Shown: one piece after another, positions 52,108 to 61,278 of the stretch | How positions within the stretch are numbered: position 1 is the stretch's first letter | How the letters are laid out: every line of letters starts with the position of its first letter | Assembly (NCBI RefSeq): GCF_030814995.1 | Contig: NZ_JAUSVX010000004.1 | Span: forward strand, 62,001-126,000 | Length of the DNA: 64,000 nt | Source of the DNA: Labrys wisconsinensis | Lineage (GTDB): Bacteria; Pseudomonadota; Alphaproteobacteria; Rhizobiales; Labraceae | Direction of reading: 5' to 3' | Position numbers and translations under genes: made by a program | The notes under the pieces: model-generated | Seen by the model: the letters and a program-made list of their open reading frames with translations, nothing else | Told to the model about the DNA's origin: nothing | Databases searched by the model: none

Positions 52108-53436
52108 TCACGGCTTCTCGGGCTCGTCCGCGACGATCGCCATGTCCCGTGGGGTCCACCCCTGTGGGAGAGGTGCGGGCCGCTCGAAGCGGACCTGGTC
52201 GATCACCAGGTCGGTGACATGGCACGAGAACAGCGCCGGCAGGCCGCCGGGATACGGCATGAGGCCGACGACCTCTCCGGAGGCATCCTTGACATAGGCA
52301 TTGGCACGGCCCTCCGCGCCCGGCGGTGGTGCCACATCGAACCGGGTCGGCCTCAGATCATAGCGCCTGCCGGTGCCGAGGGCGCCCGGCCGCTGCGCAA
52401 GCGCGACACGCCGCAGCACGGCGCCGGAGATGCCCGCCCGGCGTTCGGCGATCAGGGTCACCGCGCCTTCCATGACGCCGGAAATGTCTTCGAACACGAC
52501 GTCGCAGATCGATCCGGCCGGCCGATCGGGAACGCGGTCGAGGACGTTGACGGTGATGGCCTCGCCCGAGCCCCAGAAGCCGTCCGGTGTTTCCGAGCAC
52601 TCCACCGCGATGCGCCGGAAGGCGACCCGGGAGATCGCGCCCCCGTCGCGCGAGAACAGGCCGAGCGCGCGGTTGGACCCGACCACTGCGCAGTCGCGGA
52701 ACGAGATGTCCGCGATGTCCGCGTATGTCTCGGTGCCGATCTTCAGCGCGCAGCTCCGGCTTTCGATCCGGCACCCGAAAACCCTGACATCGCGGCACGG
52801 CCCGATCGGCACGCCATTGGCGCGCCGGCTGGTCTTCAGCACGATGCCGTCATCGGCGGTCGCGATCACAGCATCGCGGATCTCGACGTCGACGCAGGAG
52901 TCGATGACGATCCCGTCGGTGTTGGGCATGCGCCGGTCATTGTCGATGGTCATGCCGGATATCCGGACGTCGCTGCAGCCAGCGAGGTGCAGCGTCCACA
53001 TCGGCGATTGCCGGATGACGAGGCCGCTCAGGCGGACGCCGTGGCATCCCTCGAAGACCAGCACGCGCGGCCGAAAGCGAGCCGGCTCGTGGGTGCCCAT
53101 GTCGGCGAGATCGCCGGCGATGAAGGCCGCGCCCGGCGCCTCGATCATCCCCGGCCCGGAGATGCTGACGCTCTCGGCCTGCCTCGCGACCAGCATCGCC
53201 CGGTCGGAGCCCTCGGCGACGATGTCGACGCAGGTCTCGCGATAGGCGTCATAGTCCCCGGCCGGCCTCAGGATCGCCCCGGCCGCCAGATGCAGGTCCG
53301 TGCCGGAGCGCAATGTCAGGCCACGCGTCTCGTGCACGCCCGGGGCCAGCGTCAGGCGGGTGCCCAGGGCGCCGGCGCGGTCGATCGCGCGCTGCAGGCG
53401 GTCCGTCGCGTCCCCGTCCGCAGCCTCCAGGATCAT
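52108..53436 (-). CDS. Glycoside hydrolase family 28-like beta-helix protein
   Basis: A 442-residue right-handed beta-helix protein of the polygalacturonase (GH28) clan. Catalytic-type motifs are MPNTDGIVIDS and ATADDGIVLKTSRRANG, with the paired Asp typical of GH28. The expected GHG and RIK motifs are altered (SRSCALKIGTE). No signal peptide is seen, which suggests a cytoplasmic enzyme acting on imported pectin-like oligosaccharides. It overlaps no gene but starts 19 bp after the importer permease, in one operon. Confidence 0.85.
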   Translation of the reverse strand: MILEAADGDATDRLQRAIDRAGALGTRLTLAPGVHETRGLTLRSGTDLHLAAGAILRPAGDYDAYRETCVDIVAEGSDRAMLVARQAESVSISGPGMIEAPGAAFIAGDLADMGTHEPARFRPRVLVFEGCHGVRLSGLVIRQSPMWTLHLAGCSDVRISGMTIDNDRRMPNTDGIVIDSCVDVEIRDAVIATADDGIVLKTSRRANGVPIGPCRDVRVFGCRIESRSCALKIGTETYADIADISFRDCAVVGSNRALGLFSRDGGAISRVAFRRIAVECSETPDGFWGSGEAITVNVLDRVPDRPAGSICDVVFEDISGVMEGAVTLIAERRAGISGAVLRRVALAQRPGALGTGRRYDLRPTRFDVAPPPGAEGRANAYVKDASGEVVGLMPYPGGLPALFSCHVTDLVIDQVRFERPAPLPQGWTPRDMAIVADEPEKP

Positions 53437-53455
53437 GCCCCGATGCCTCTCCGCA

Positions 53456-54292
53456 TCACTTCGCTGCGCCCGCCGTCAGGCCTTCGATGAACTTCCGCTG
53501 GAAGATCAGATAGGTGACGATGAGCGGCGAGATCACGATGACCGCACCGGCGGTCAGCACCGGGGTGTTGACCGTATACCGCCCCTGGAAGAACAGCATG
53601 CCGAGCGGCAAGGTGCGATAGGCGTCGTCGTTGACTAGGATCAGCGGGATCAGGAACTCGTTCCAGGTCCAGATGAACAGGAACAGGGCCAGGGTCGACA
53701 GGGCGGGCATCATCAACGGCAGAATGACCCTCAGGAGAATGTACCGGCGCCTGGCGCCGTCCAGCAAGGCCGCTTCCAGGATCTCCCTGGGAAGAAGCCG
53801 CATCGCATTGGCCAGGAACAGCGTCGCGAACGGCATCGACATCGCGACCTGCGGCACGATGATGGCCGCATAGGTGTTGATCAGGCCGAGATAGCGCATC
53901 TCGTAGTAGAGCGGGATGATGAAGGCCTCGGTCGGCATCATCATGCCGATGGTCAGGATCGCGAAGGCGGTGCGCCGGAAGGGGAAGCTGAGGAAGGCGA
54001 AGGCGAACCCGCTGAGGATGCCGAGGACGAGGCTGATGACGACGACCGGAATCACCACGATGATGGAGTTCCAGAAATAGACGCCGAAATGCCCGTCGAT
54101 CCAGGCATGCACGTAGTTCTCGACATGGGGGTAGGCCGGCAGCGCGAAGGCGCCGCGGAGCACGTCGGGCTGGCTCTTGAGCGAGGTCAGAACCAGGAGC
54201 GCGAAGGGAACGACGGCCAGGACGGCGAACAGCCAGAGCATGAGGCGAAGCGGCAGCATCGACCCGCTGGTGCCGGCGGAGGAGGCCGTCAC
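53456..54292 (-). CDS. Sugar ABC transporter permease, MalG-like
   Basis: A 278-residue CUT1-type permease with six hydrophobic segments and the EAA loop EAALLDGARRRYILLRVILP. The GTG at 54292 overlaps the stop of the MalF-like gene and gives full-length protein; ATG 54259 would shorten it by 11 residues. It pairs with the next gene to form the membrane channel. Confidence 0.93.
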   Translation of the reverse strand: MTASSAGTSGSMLPLRLMLWLFAVLAVVPFALLVLTSLKSQPDVLRGAFALPAYPHVENYVHAWIDGHFGVYFWNSIIVVIPVVVISLVLGILSGFAFAFLSFPFRRTAFAILTIGMMMPTEAFIIPLYYEMRYLGLINTYAAIIVPQVAMSMPFATLFLANAMRLLPREILEAALLDGARRRYILLRVILPLMMPALSTLALFLFIWTWNEFLIPLILVNDDAYRTLPLGMLFFQGRYTVNTPVLTAGAVIVISPLIVTYLIFQRKFIEGLTAGAAK

Positions 54293-55185
54293 GGCGCCTC
54301 TCCTTCGTCGGCCGCGCGGACGAAGCGATGGATCGCGTAGTTGACGATGAAGATGAGGATGGCGCCGATGATCGCGACGGCCGCGGCATAGCCGAACCGG
54401 CTGAGCTCGAAGCCGAGCTGATACATGTAGATGTTCGGCACCAGCGTGGCGTTGGCGGGCCCGCCCCGCGTCATCGTGAAGATGAGGTCGAAGCTCTTGA
54501 TCGAGGCGATGACCGTGAGCAGCAGGACCACCCGGATTTCGGGCACGAGCAGCGGCAGGATGACATAGAGGAAGGTCTGCCAGGGCCTGGCCCCGTCGAC
54601 CCGCGCGGTATCGAACAGCGCCGGATCGATGCGCTGCATGCCGGTCAGGAAGATCACCATGCAAAAGCCGAAGAAGTACCAGCTGGCCACAACGCCGACC
54701 GCCGGCAGGACGAAGGTGAAATCGCCCAGCCACGGCAGGGAGAACCGCCCGAGGCCGACCAGCCTCAGCACCTGGTCGATCGGACCGAAGGCGGGATTGT
54801 AGAGCCAGGCCCAGATGATGCCGAGGACGGCGGTCGGCATGATATAGGGCATGAAGAAGAAGGTGCGCAGGGCGAGCTGCTCCCTCTGCCTCAGGGGCCA
54901 TACGGCGGCGGCGAGGATGATGCCGGCGGCGAGCGGCACGACGCAATAGAACAGCATCAGGACCGCGTTGTTGCGCAGCGAGATGTAGAAACGGCTGTCC
55001 GAGAACAGCTTGATGTAGTTGTCGAGCCCGACCCAGGTCGGCAGGCTGAGGCCGTTCCAATCGGCAAGGCTCAGCCCGAGCGCCGCAAGGATCGGGACGA
55101 ACACGAAAGCCGCATAGACCGCGAGCGCAGGCAGAACGTAGACGATGTTGCCGCGGGCCGGACCATCGAGCACGGAGCGATTCAT
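54289..55185 (-). CDS. Sugar ABC transporter permease, MalF-like
   Basis: A 298-residue CUT1-type permease. The EAA loop reads DTARVDGARPWQTFLYVILP and the first helix starts VYVLPALAVYAAFVFVPI. Start 55185 follows GAGAGGG. It lies 74 bp downstream of the binding-protein gene. No ATPase gene occurs in the cluster, so a shared MsmK/UgpC-type ATPase probably serves this importer. Confidence 0.94.
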   Translation of the reverse strand: MNRSVLDGPARGNIVYVLPALAVYAAFVFVPILAALGLSLADWNGLSLPTWVGLDNYIKLFSDSRFYISLRNNAVLMLFYCVVPLAAGIILAAAVWPLRQREQLALRTFFFMPYIMPTAVLGIIWAWLYNPAFGPIDQVLRLVGLGRFSLPWLGDFTFVLPAVGVVASWYFFGFCMVIFLTGMQRIDPALFDTARVDGARPWQTFLYVILPLLVPEIRVVLLLTVIASIKSFDLIFTMTRGGPANATLVPNIYMYQLGFELSRFGYAAAVAIIGAILIFIVNYAIHRFVRAADEGEAP

Positions 55186-55259
55186 GCAGCCCTCTCGCAA
55201 GCCTTGTCGCGCCACGGCCGTCCGTCGAGGGGCGGCCGTGGGCTTGGTGAGAGGCGCTG

Positions 55260-56588
55260 CTATTTCTTGCCCTTGAGATAGGCCTGATAGTCCCCATCCA
55301 AGGCATCGACGAAGGCCTCGGGCGTCTGGTCGCCGGCAAGCAGATGCGGCGAGTTGTCGTCGATCGTCTTCAGCATCGTCGGGCTCGCCCAGTCGGGATA
55401 ATGGCCGAGCGCATCATTGGCGTTGATGGTCTTCCACATCGCGATGCCCTCGCTCAGGAGCGGCGTCAGGGTCACCTTCGCATCCGCCGGGAGGGCGGTG
55501 GCCGGGAAGTAGCCCGCGTTCGCCCAGGTCGCCGCGGCCTTCTCCGAGACCATGTAGTCGATATAGGCGCCGGCCAGATCCTGGGTCGCCTGGTCCTTGC
55601 CGAGACTGGTGACGGCCCAGGCCAGATCGACGCCGCCGACGGTCATCGGCTTGGAGATGCCCTTGGGCGCCGGCACCGGCATGAAGTGGATATCGGGATT
55701 GTGCTGCATGTCGCCGAAATACCAGGTGCCGGAGATCAGGAAGGCGCCCTGGCCGGATACGAAGAGCTGCACGGCATCGTCGGATGAAATGCCCTGGAAT
55801 CCCGGAAAGAAGTAGCCGTCCTTGGCCCAATGCTGCACGAGCTTGGCCGATTCGACGTTGCCGTCGGTCTTCCAGGTGCCGCCGCGGCCGTAGATCAGGT
55901 CATCGAGCGTCGCCCGTTTGCCGGCATCGATATGGGCCTGGCTGATCGCGGCGATCATGTGGAGGGCCAGGTGCTGCTTCGAGGTGCCGATCATGAAGGG
56001 CACGGCACCCTTAGCCTTCAAGGCATCGAGAGCCGCGACGAAGTCGTCGAAGGTGTTCGGCACCGCAATGCCGGCATCGTCGAGGATCTTCTTGTTGTAG
56101 TAGAGGCCGACCATCTCGCCCAGGCCGGAAATGCCATAGGTCTTGCCCTGGCCGAACTGGCCGGTATCGGACCAGCGGTCCCGCGCCAGCACCGAATCGG
56201 ATTGCCGCTTGTCCCAGCCGTACTTGGCGATATAGGCGTCGAGCGGCAGGAGCAGCCCCTCCTTGACCATCGCCCCCATGTCGCCGGCGCCCTGGTTGAC
56301 CTTGGTCACCACGGGGCCGTTGCCCGCCGAAACCGCAAGCTTGAGCGTCAGCTTCATGTCGTCGAAGGTGCGCGCGGTGCGCGTGATCGTGACGCCCGGA
56401 TGCGCCGCTTCGAACTCCTTGTTGAGCTGCTGGATGACGGCGCTCTGACCTTCGAACGTCAGGTCATCCCAGACTGCCAGCGATTGCGCGTGCGCAGCGG
56501 TCGACAGCGTCAGTCCGGCGGCTGCCATGGCAGCGATCGCCCATTTCGGCGTGGCGACTGAAGCGAAACCTAGAATCGTCTTCGACAT
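55260..56588 (-). CDS. Sugar ABC transporter substrate-binding protein (CUT1 type)
   Basis: A 442-residue extracellular solute-binding protein family 1 member. The signal peptide ends near residue 34 (GLTLSTAAHAQS). Typical segments include FEAAHPGVTITRTARTFDD, YYNKKILDDAGIAVPNTFDD and GQGAFLISGTWYFGDM. These bind mono- or oligosaccharides for MalFG-type permeases. It heads the operon 56588-52108, which ends with the GH28-like enzyme, pointing to pectin-derived oligosaccharides as ligand. Confidence 0.94.
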   Translation of the reverse strand: MSKTILGFASVATPKWAIAAMAAAGLTLSTAAHAQSLAVWDDLTFEGQSAVIQQLNKEFEAAHPGVTITRTARTFDDMKLTLKLAVSAGNGPVVTKVNQGAGDMGAMVKEGLLLPLDAYIAKYGWDKRQSDSVLARDRWSDTGQFGQGKTYGISGLGEMVGLYYNKKILDDAGIAVPNTFDDFVAALDALKAKGAVPFMIGTSKQHLALHMIAAISQAHIDAGKRATLDDLIYGRGGTWKTDGNVESAKLVQHWAKDGYFFPGFQGISSDDAVQLFVSGQGAFLISGTWYFGDMQHNPDIHFMPVPAPKGISKPMTVGGVDLAWAVTSLGKDQATQDLAGAYIDYMVSEKAAATWANAGYFPATALPADAKVTLTPLLSEGIAMWKTINANDALGHYPDWASPTMLKTIDDNSPHLLAGDQTPEAFVDALDGDYQAYLKGKK

Positions 56589-56752
56589 TGACCTTCCCCC
56601 TTGCTGCGTGGTGCCAGCTGTTGTTAGAGCTTTCAGAGCAGTATGGACGAATTCCCTGCGATTTGTAACGATGCGGATTTGTAGATGTCAGCGTATTCTA
56701 TAGTTGAGCGACTCGGAGGACAAGACCGGGTCTTGAGCGGGCGGGATATACG

Positions 56753-57367
56753 ATGGTCGAACTTGTCACCGATCGCCACATTCGTCAGGCAACTGAAGAA
56801 GACAGACGCGCACTCTTCGACATCTGCCTGAGAACGGCCGACGGCGGAGACGACGGCAGCGAGCTCTATAGCGATCCGAGATTGCCGGGTTATGTCTGGG
56901 CGGCGCCCTACCTGACATGTGCGCCGGCCTTCGCCTTCGTGCTCGTCGGCGGCGGCCGGGTGCTCGGCTACACCCTCGCCGCGCCCGATACCGCGGCCTT
57001 TGCGGAACGGCTCGAACAGGCGTGGTGGCCGCGGGTTCGTCGCGATGTCGCCGGGCTCGTGCCGACGCGCCCGGGCGACGCCGCCATCCTCGAGCATATC
57101 GCCCGGCCGGACCCGTGGCCGGCCTGGCTCCTCGCGGACTATCCCGCCCATATGCACATCAACATTCTCGCCGACGCCCAGTCCGCCGGTTGGGGACGCA
57201 GGATGATCGCGGCCGGGCTCGCGGCCTTGACGGCGGCGGGCATCGCCGGCGTGCATCTCTGGCTCGACCCGAGGAACGAGCGCGCCAAGGGCTTCTATCG
57301 CCACCTCGGCTTCGAGGACGTCAGCCGCGACGGGCACGTCATCTTCGCCACGAGGCTCGATGTCTGA
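56753..57367 (+). CDS. GNAT-family N-acetyltransferase
   Basis: A 204-residue acetyltransferase. Motif A is SAGWGRRMIAAGLAAL (acetyl-CoA loop), followed by GVHLWLDPRNERAKGFYRHLGFED, the classical C-terminal GNAT signature. The N-terminal region resembles the acetyltransferase domain seen beside glycosidases. It is divergent from the binding-protein gene; substrate unknown. Confidence 0.93.
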   Translation: MVELVTDRHIRQATEEDRRALFDICLRTADGGDDGSELYSDPRLPGYVWAAPYLTCAPAFAFVLVGGGRVLGYTLAAPDTAAFAERLEQAWWPRVRRDVAGLVPTRPGDAAILEHIARPDPWPAWLLADYPAHMHINILADAQSAGWGRRMIAAGLAALTAAGIAGVHLWLDPRNERAKGFYRHLGFEDVSRDGHVIFATRLDV

Positions 57368-57380
57368 CGGGTTCGCCGCA

Positions 57381-57437
57381 CCTAGGCAGAGCTTCGCGGA
57401 TAGGAACACAGTTCCGGTCTGCGAAACTCTGCTTAGG
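57381..57437. repeat. 57-bp imperfect palindrome after the GNAT gene
   Basis: Arms of 27 bp (57381-57407 and 57411-57437) pair around a 3-base loop at 57408-57410. Most of the five non-Watson-Crick positions are G-T, which suits a folded RNA more than a DNA-binding site. It starts 14 bp after the GNAT stop codon and may be a terminator. Its ends resemble the CTAAGCAG-type hairpin at 11823-11850. Confidence 0.8.
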
Positions 57438-57479
57438 CGTCGTCCGGGAAAAGCCGCGTCGAACGCGACGCTGGCCAAT

Positions 57480-57562
57480 CCCCTCCCCCAAGCAAGTCGG
57501 ATGTTTCCGACTTGCCATGCTGGTGGCCGATCTCGGGAACACCCGAGATCGGCGGGGAGGGG
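57480..57562. repeat. 83-bp multi-hairpin element, copy 1
   Basis: The outer stem CCCCTCCCC (57480-57488) pairs with GGGGAGGGG (57554-57562). Inside are two perfect hairpins: 10-bp arms 57492-57501 and 57506-57515 with loop TGTT, and 12-bp arms 57526-57537 and 57542-57553 with loop AACA. The two loops are complementary to each other. The whole can fold as a three-way junction. Confidence 0.85.
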
Positions 57563-57660
57563 TACGGGGTGGGGGGCGTGCGGAGTGAGGTGGATCGACC
57601 TGAAAAAGAGCATCTTGTAACGCGCGCTGCGCTCAATTCTGGTGGACCCCCAGCCCCTTA

Positions 57661-57743
57661 CCCCTCCCCGTCGCAAGTCGGATGTTTCCGACTTGCTCAC
57701 TGATGAGCCCATCTCGCGAACACCCGAGATGGGTGGGGAGGGG
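57661..57743. repeat. 83-bp multi-hairpin element, copy 2
   Basis: It has the same length and architecture as copy 1: outer stem 57661-57669 with 57735-57743, first hairpin 57673-57682 with 57687-57696 (identical to copy 1, loop TGTT), second hairpin 57708-57718 with 57723-57733 (loop AACA, one C-C mismatch). In the second stem a G-C pair of copy 1 is replaced by C-G, a compensatory change. Confidence 0.85.
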
Positions 57744-57861
57744 AGCGGCAAGCGTTGCATGCTCATCGACAATGGCTGCGTCTCGTCCGACCGTTTCGGG
57801 CCGACGCTGTGTGACGATTCAATGATCCCCGGACGAAGCCTCTGGTCCGCAGCACCGCGCC

Positions 57862-59619
57862 TCATGAGCCCGGCTCCTCGTTGACCGCTGGGAGGCCGTG
57901 CTTGAGCGCGACCGCGGCCGGCATGGCGCTCCAGCCTTGCAGGAGCGAGCCGCGGCCGAAGGGCGGGGAGAAATATTCCACGGCGCCGGCCCATCCGTTG
58001 GCGAGGCAGGTCTGCCACCACCGCGTCAAGGCGTAGCGCGCCCCGCCGAGACCGCGGCGCAGCCGTTCCTCGGCATAGGCGCCGTCCCAATAGGGCCAGT
58101 CCGAGCCGTTGTGGTAGCGGAAGGCAAAGGCGGTCTTGGCGCGCAGGTCGCGGACGCGCTTGTAGGGCGGGTAGGCGCACATGACGCCCCAGTCGCCATA
58201 GGGCTGCTCCGCATTGTGGCGCGTCTCCAGGGTCTCGGCGACCGCTGCGAGCAGGCCGCGAGCCCGCTCGTCGGAAATCGCCGCGTAGCGGGCGAGCGTC
58301 AGGCTGTCGAGCGTCAGATGATCCTCGACGAAGCCGTCATCGGCGGCATAGTCCGCATATCCGTTGCGCGCCGGGACATGGAGGCGCGCCTCGATCTCCT
58401 CCCGGGCGCGGGCTGCCGTCCGGCGGGCCGTCTCGGCGGTTGCCGGATCATCGTCCGCGCCGAGCTCGGCAGCGACGTCGAGGGCGCCGACGAAGAGGCC
58501 GAGATCGTAGGCGACCAGCCCCTCGCGGAACACATTGTCCGCCCAGTCGCGGTCGTTGCGCGGCTTCAGGGGCAGCACGCTGCCGGGACCGGCAAAGCCG
58601 AGATAGCGCGTGATGATCGCCGTGACGGCCGGCCAGTGCCGCCGCGCCTCTGCCCGGTCGCCGGTCGCCCGGACATAGTCCCCGAGAGCGAGGATGAAAA
58701 ACAGCGGACTGTCGAAATGATCGCTCCACCAGTCCTGCGGACGATTGTGGTGGTGGGGGAAGCGCCGGTCCTCGACCGGTCGGCTGCGGTATTCCTGCCA
58801 CGCGGCGGATTGGGCCGCCCCGGTCAGGAGCACGCCGCTCGGCGCCTCGCCGTCGGGCTGGACGCCCTTCGCCAGGACGCGGATCTGCTCGCGCACGACA
58901 TCGGGGGCCAGCGTCAGCAGCGGCTGCAGCGTCCAGTAGCCGTCGCGATAATAGGTCCGCGCCGGCGCGCTGTAGTCCTGCCCGGCCGCCAGACCGCCGA
59001 ACGTGCCGTCCGCATTCTGCCTGATGCTCGACAGCGCGGCGTGCACACCCTGCATGACCATGCTGCGCAGCAACGGATCGGCTTCGGGCATCCGGTCGCA
59101 CTGCGCCTGATGGGCGGTGGCCTCGGCAAGGATCGCGTCACCGGCGAGGGTCAACGCCTCTTCGGCTTCGGCCGACGAGGCGCCGACGGCGATGCGGATG
59201 TCGCCACCCTCGACGGCAAGCGCGATGACGCCCCAGCCGAGCCTCGCCGTGCGGCGTCGGCCCGCGATGGTGATGGCCGGCTTCGGCGCATCGTCGGGGA
59301 CCTTGTGCCACCACGCGCAGCGCCTGGCGGGGTAGAGTCCGGCGACACGGGCCCCGCGGATGAGGACGACCGGCGCCGACCGGGCCGCGAACACGCCCCC
59401 CTCGCCGGTGGCGATGCGGTTGGGACCGTAGACAAACGGGCCGGCCAGTGGCGAAAACCGCACCCGCCCCAGGCTGCCCGCGCCCCAGAGCGCCAGGTCG
59501 ATCCAGCCTAGGGGAGAGCAGGTCGCCTGGAGGCGAGGCGCCATGATCGGAAGCAGGACCGGGTGGGCCGTTTCGAGCTCGCCGGCCCGGTTGGGGCGCA
59601 TCCTGGGCGCCTCGCTCAT
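57862..59619 (-). CDS. Six-hairpin glycosidase-like protein (amylo-alpha-1,6-glucosidase/GH116-like)
   Basis: A 585-residue protein. The C-terminal two thirds look like an (alpha/alpha)6 barrel glycosidase: TYYRDGYWTLQPLLTL, PQDWWSDHFDSPLFFILALG, WADNVFREGLVAYDLGLFVG and FRYHNGSDWPYWDGAYAEE, with several acidic residues that could be catalytic. The N-terminal part is beta-rich. There is no signal peptide, so it would act on imported oligosaccharides. Family assignment is by overall pattern only. ATG 59619 is chosen over 59628. Confidence 0.75.
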   Translation of the reverse strand: MSEAPRMRPNRAGELETAHPVLLPIMAPRLQATCSPLGWIDLALWGAGSLGRVRFSPLAGPFVYGPNRIATGEGGVFAARSAPVVLIRGARVAGLYPARRCAWWHKVPDDAPKPAITIAGRRRTARLGWGVIALAVEGGDIRIAVGASSAEAEEALTLAGDAILAEATAHQAQCDRMPEADPLLRSMVMQGVHAALSSIRQNADGTFGGLAAGQDYSAPARTYYRDGYWTLQPLLTLAPDVVREQIRVLAKGVQPDGEAPSGVLLTGAAQSAAWQEYRSRPVEDRRFPHHHNRPQDWWSDHFDSPLFFILALGDYVRATGDRAEARRHWPAVTAIITRYLGFAGPGSVLPLKPRNDRDWADNVFREGLVAYDLGLFVGALDVAAELGADDDPATAETARRTAARAREEIEARLHVPARNGYADYAADDGFVEDHLTLDSLTLARYAAISDERARGLLAAVAETLETRHNAEQPYGDWGVMCAYPPYKRVRDLRAKTAFAFRYHNGSDWPYWDGAYAEERLRRGLGGARYALTRWWQTCLANGWAGAVEYFSPPFGRGSLLQGWSAMPAAVALKHGLPAVNEEPGS

Positions 59620-60072
59620 GGGCCACACGGCCGGCGTCGAGCCCCGCTGGCGCTCAAGGGGCCGAAGACCGGCCGGTCCGCGCCGCCGTGCACGGCCCCC
59701 GCGCTCGGCACGGGCAGCGCATGGCGCGATCGTCCATCACCATCGTCCGCGCACGCGGGAGGCGACGAAAAAGAACGAGCGGAACGATCCCTCACCGCCG
59801 GACGCAGGGACGGGACCTCTGCCGGGATCCTTCCGGATCGAGCCGATTTCATCGCTGACCTCCGGAATACGCAGATCCGCCATGGCTTCAAACTATGAGT
59901 CCGAATGTATTTTTGTCAATGAGCCGGACGAAATCTGACCGAGAGCCTGGGAGACCCCGCTCTCATTGCGGGAGAGGACGACCGGACATTGCCCATTTCG
60001 TGCAACAATGTCATTTTTCGTCCATATTAAGTCCGGCTCCCTGACAAATTGAGCCAGAACGGCAATCCGGCA
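59620..60072. promoter_or_regulatory. Divergent promoter region with an inverted 18-bp operator pair
   Basis: These 453 bases lie between the glycosidase-like gene and the ROK regulator. TTTGTCAATGAGCCGGAC (59912-59929) recurs in inverted orientation at 60031-60048 with only two of 18 positions different. The copies are 101 bp apart and face each divergent gene, as expected for a repressor controlling both. No gene is seen in 59620-59900. Confidence 0.6.
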
Positions 60073-61251
60073 ATGGCTGCACAGACCACATCCTCCACGC
60101 CGATCGCCCGGAAGATTTCCACGAATGCGGCGGTCCGCACGGTTCTCGCCAAGGGACCGATCTCGCGCGCCGACATCGCCAAGCTGACCGGCCTGTCCAA
60201 GCAGACGGTTTCCGAGGTCGTGCAGGATCTCATCGACGAGGGTTGGCTGCGCAGCAGCGGCCGGACCGACGGCAAGCGGGGCCGCAGCGCCATCACCTAT
60301 GAGCTCAACGCGCGAGCCGGGCTTGCCGCTTCGATCGACCTCGGCGGAGCCAAGATTGCCGTCGCCATCGGCGATCTGCTCGGGACCATCATCGCCGAGA
60401 CCGTGGTTCCGACCGATCCCCGCGGCGGCCGGCATCTGGTCGACCAGTTCGAGGCGAGCCTTCATGCGCTCGCCGCCGAGGCCGATGTCGGGATCGGCGA
60501 TCTCAGGCTGGCCGTGCTGGGAACGCCGGGCGTCTTCGATCCGGCGACCGGCCAGATCCGAGCGGCCCCCAATGTGCCGGGACTGGAGTCCATCGACATG
60601 CGGCGGCTGCTCGGCGGGCGGCTCGGCATCCCCGTGCTCATTGAGAACGACGTCAACCTTGCAGCCCTCGGGGAGCAGTGGCGCGGCCACGGCGCGGACA
60701 AGAAGAACTTCGCCTTCATCGCCCTCGGCACCGGCATCGGCATGGGCATCGTCGCCAATGGCGCGCTGGTGCGTGGCGCTCGCGGCGCGGCGGGCGAGAT
60801 CTGCTTTCTGCCGCTCGGCGGGGATCCCTTCGACCCGCGCAGCTTCACGCTCGGCACGCTCGAGAGCGCCGTCGGCAGCGCGGCGATCGCCCGGCGCTAC
60901 GCCGGTTTCGGCGGCCCGGAGGACAGCACCGTCAAGGACCTGTTCTCCGCCTTCGCCGCCGGCGGGCCCAGCGCGACAGCCACGATCGAGGAGACCGCGC
61001 GTCTCATCGCGGTGGCGATCGCCGCGATCGGGGTCATCCTCGACCCTGAGATCGTGATCCTCGGGGGCAATATCGGATCCCGGCCGGAACTGGTCGATGC
61101 CATCCGCCGCCTGCTGCCGCGATGCACGCCCTATCCGATCCGGCTGGAGATCAGCCAGTTCGGCGGCCGCGCCGCCCTGATCGGCGGGCTCGGCGTGGCG
61201 GTCCGTCATATGCACGACGACCTGTTCGGCATCGGCCTCAAGGACGTCTGA
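60073..61251 (+). CDS. ROK-family transcriptional regulator
   Basis: A 392-residue ROK repressor. The N-terminal winged helix-turn-helix (about 20-75) contains ISRADIAKLTGLSKQTVSEV; the sugar-kinase-like domain follows (AASIDLGGAKIAVAIGDL, LIENDVNLAALGEQWRG, IALGTGIGMGIV). The zinc-binding CxCGxxGC motif of classical ROK proteins is missing; that region reads GEICFLPLGGDPF. ATG 60073 is preferred to TTG 60049. It probably represses the neighbouring glycosidase and sugar genes and is released by a sugar or sugar phosphate. Confidence 0.94.
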   Translation: MAAQTTSSTPIARKISTNAAVRTVLAKGPISRADIAKLTGLSKQTVSEVVQDLIDEGWLRSSGRTDGKRGRSAITYELNARAGLAASIDLGGAKIAVAIGDLLGTIIAETVVPTDPRGGRHLVDQFEASLHALAAEADVGIGDLRLAVLGTPGVFDPATGQIRAAPNVPGLESIDMRRLLGGRLGIPVLIENDVNLAALGEQWRGHGADKKNFAFIALGTGIGMGIVANGALVRGARGAAGEICFLPLGGDPFDPRSFTLGTLESAVGSAAIARRYAGFGGPEDSTVKDLFSAFAAGGPSATATIEETARLIAVAIAAIGVILDPEIVILGGNIGSRPELVDAIRRLLPRCTPYPIRLEISQFGGRAALIGGLGVAVRHMHDDLFGIGLKDV

Positions 61252-61278
61252 TCCCGCCCGGGCCGGGACGCTGCGCGA

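Larger units (their letters stand above)
57368..57861. other. Repeat-rich intergenic region
   Basis: These 494 bases hold no gene I can support. They contain a 57-bp imperfect palindrome just after the GNAT stop, two 83-bp multi-hairpin elements, and between them a G/C-asymmetric stretch. The GNAT and glycosidase genes converge here, so the palindromes may also terminate both transcripts. Confidence 0.8.

Noticed and set aside
56633-58180. Minus-strand frame of 515 codons across the GNAT gene and the repeat region
   Set aside because: It translates palindromic repeats and the antisense of GNAT; no protein family is visible.
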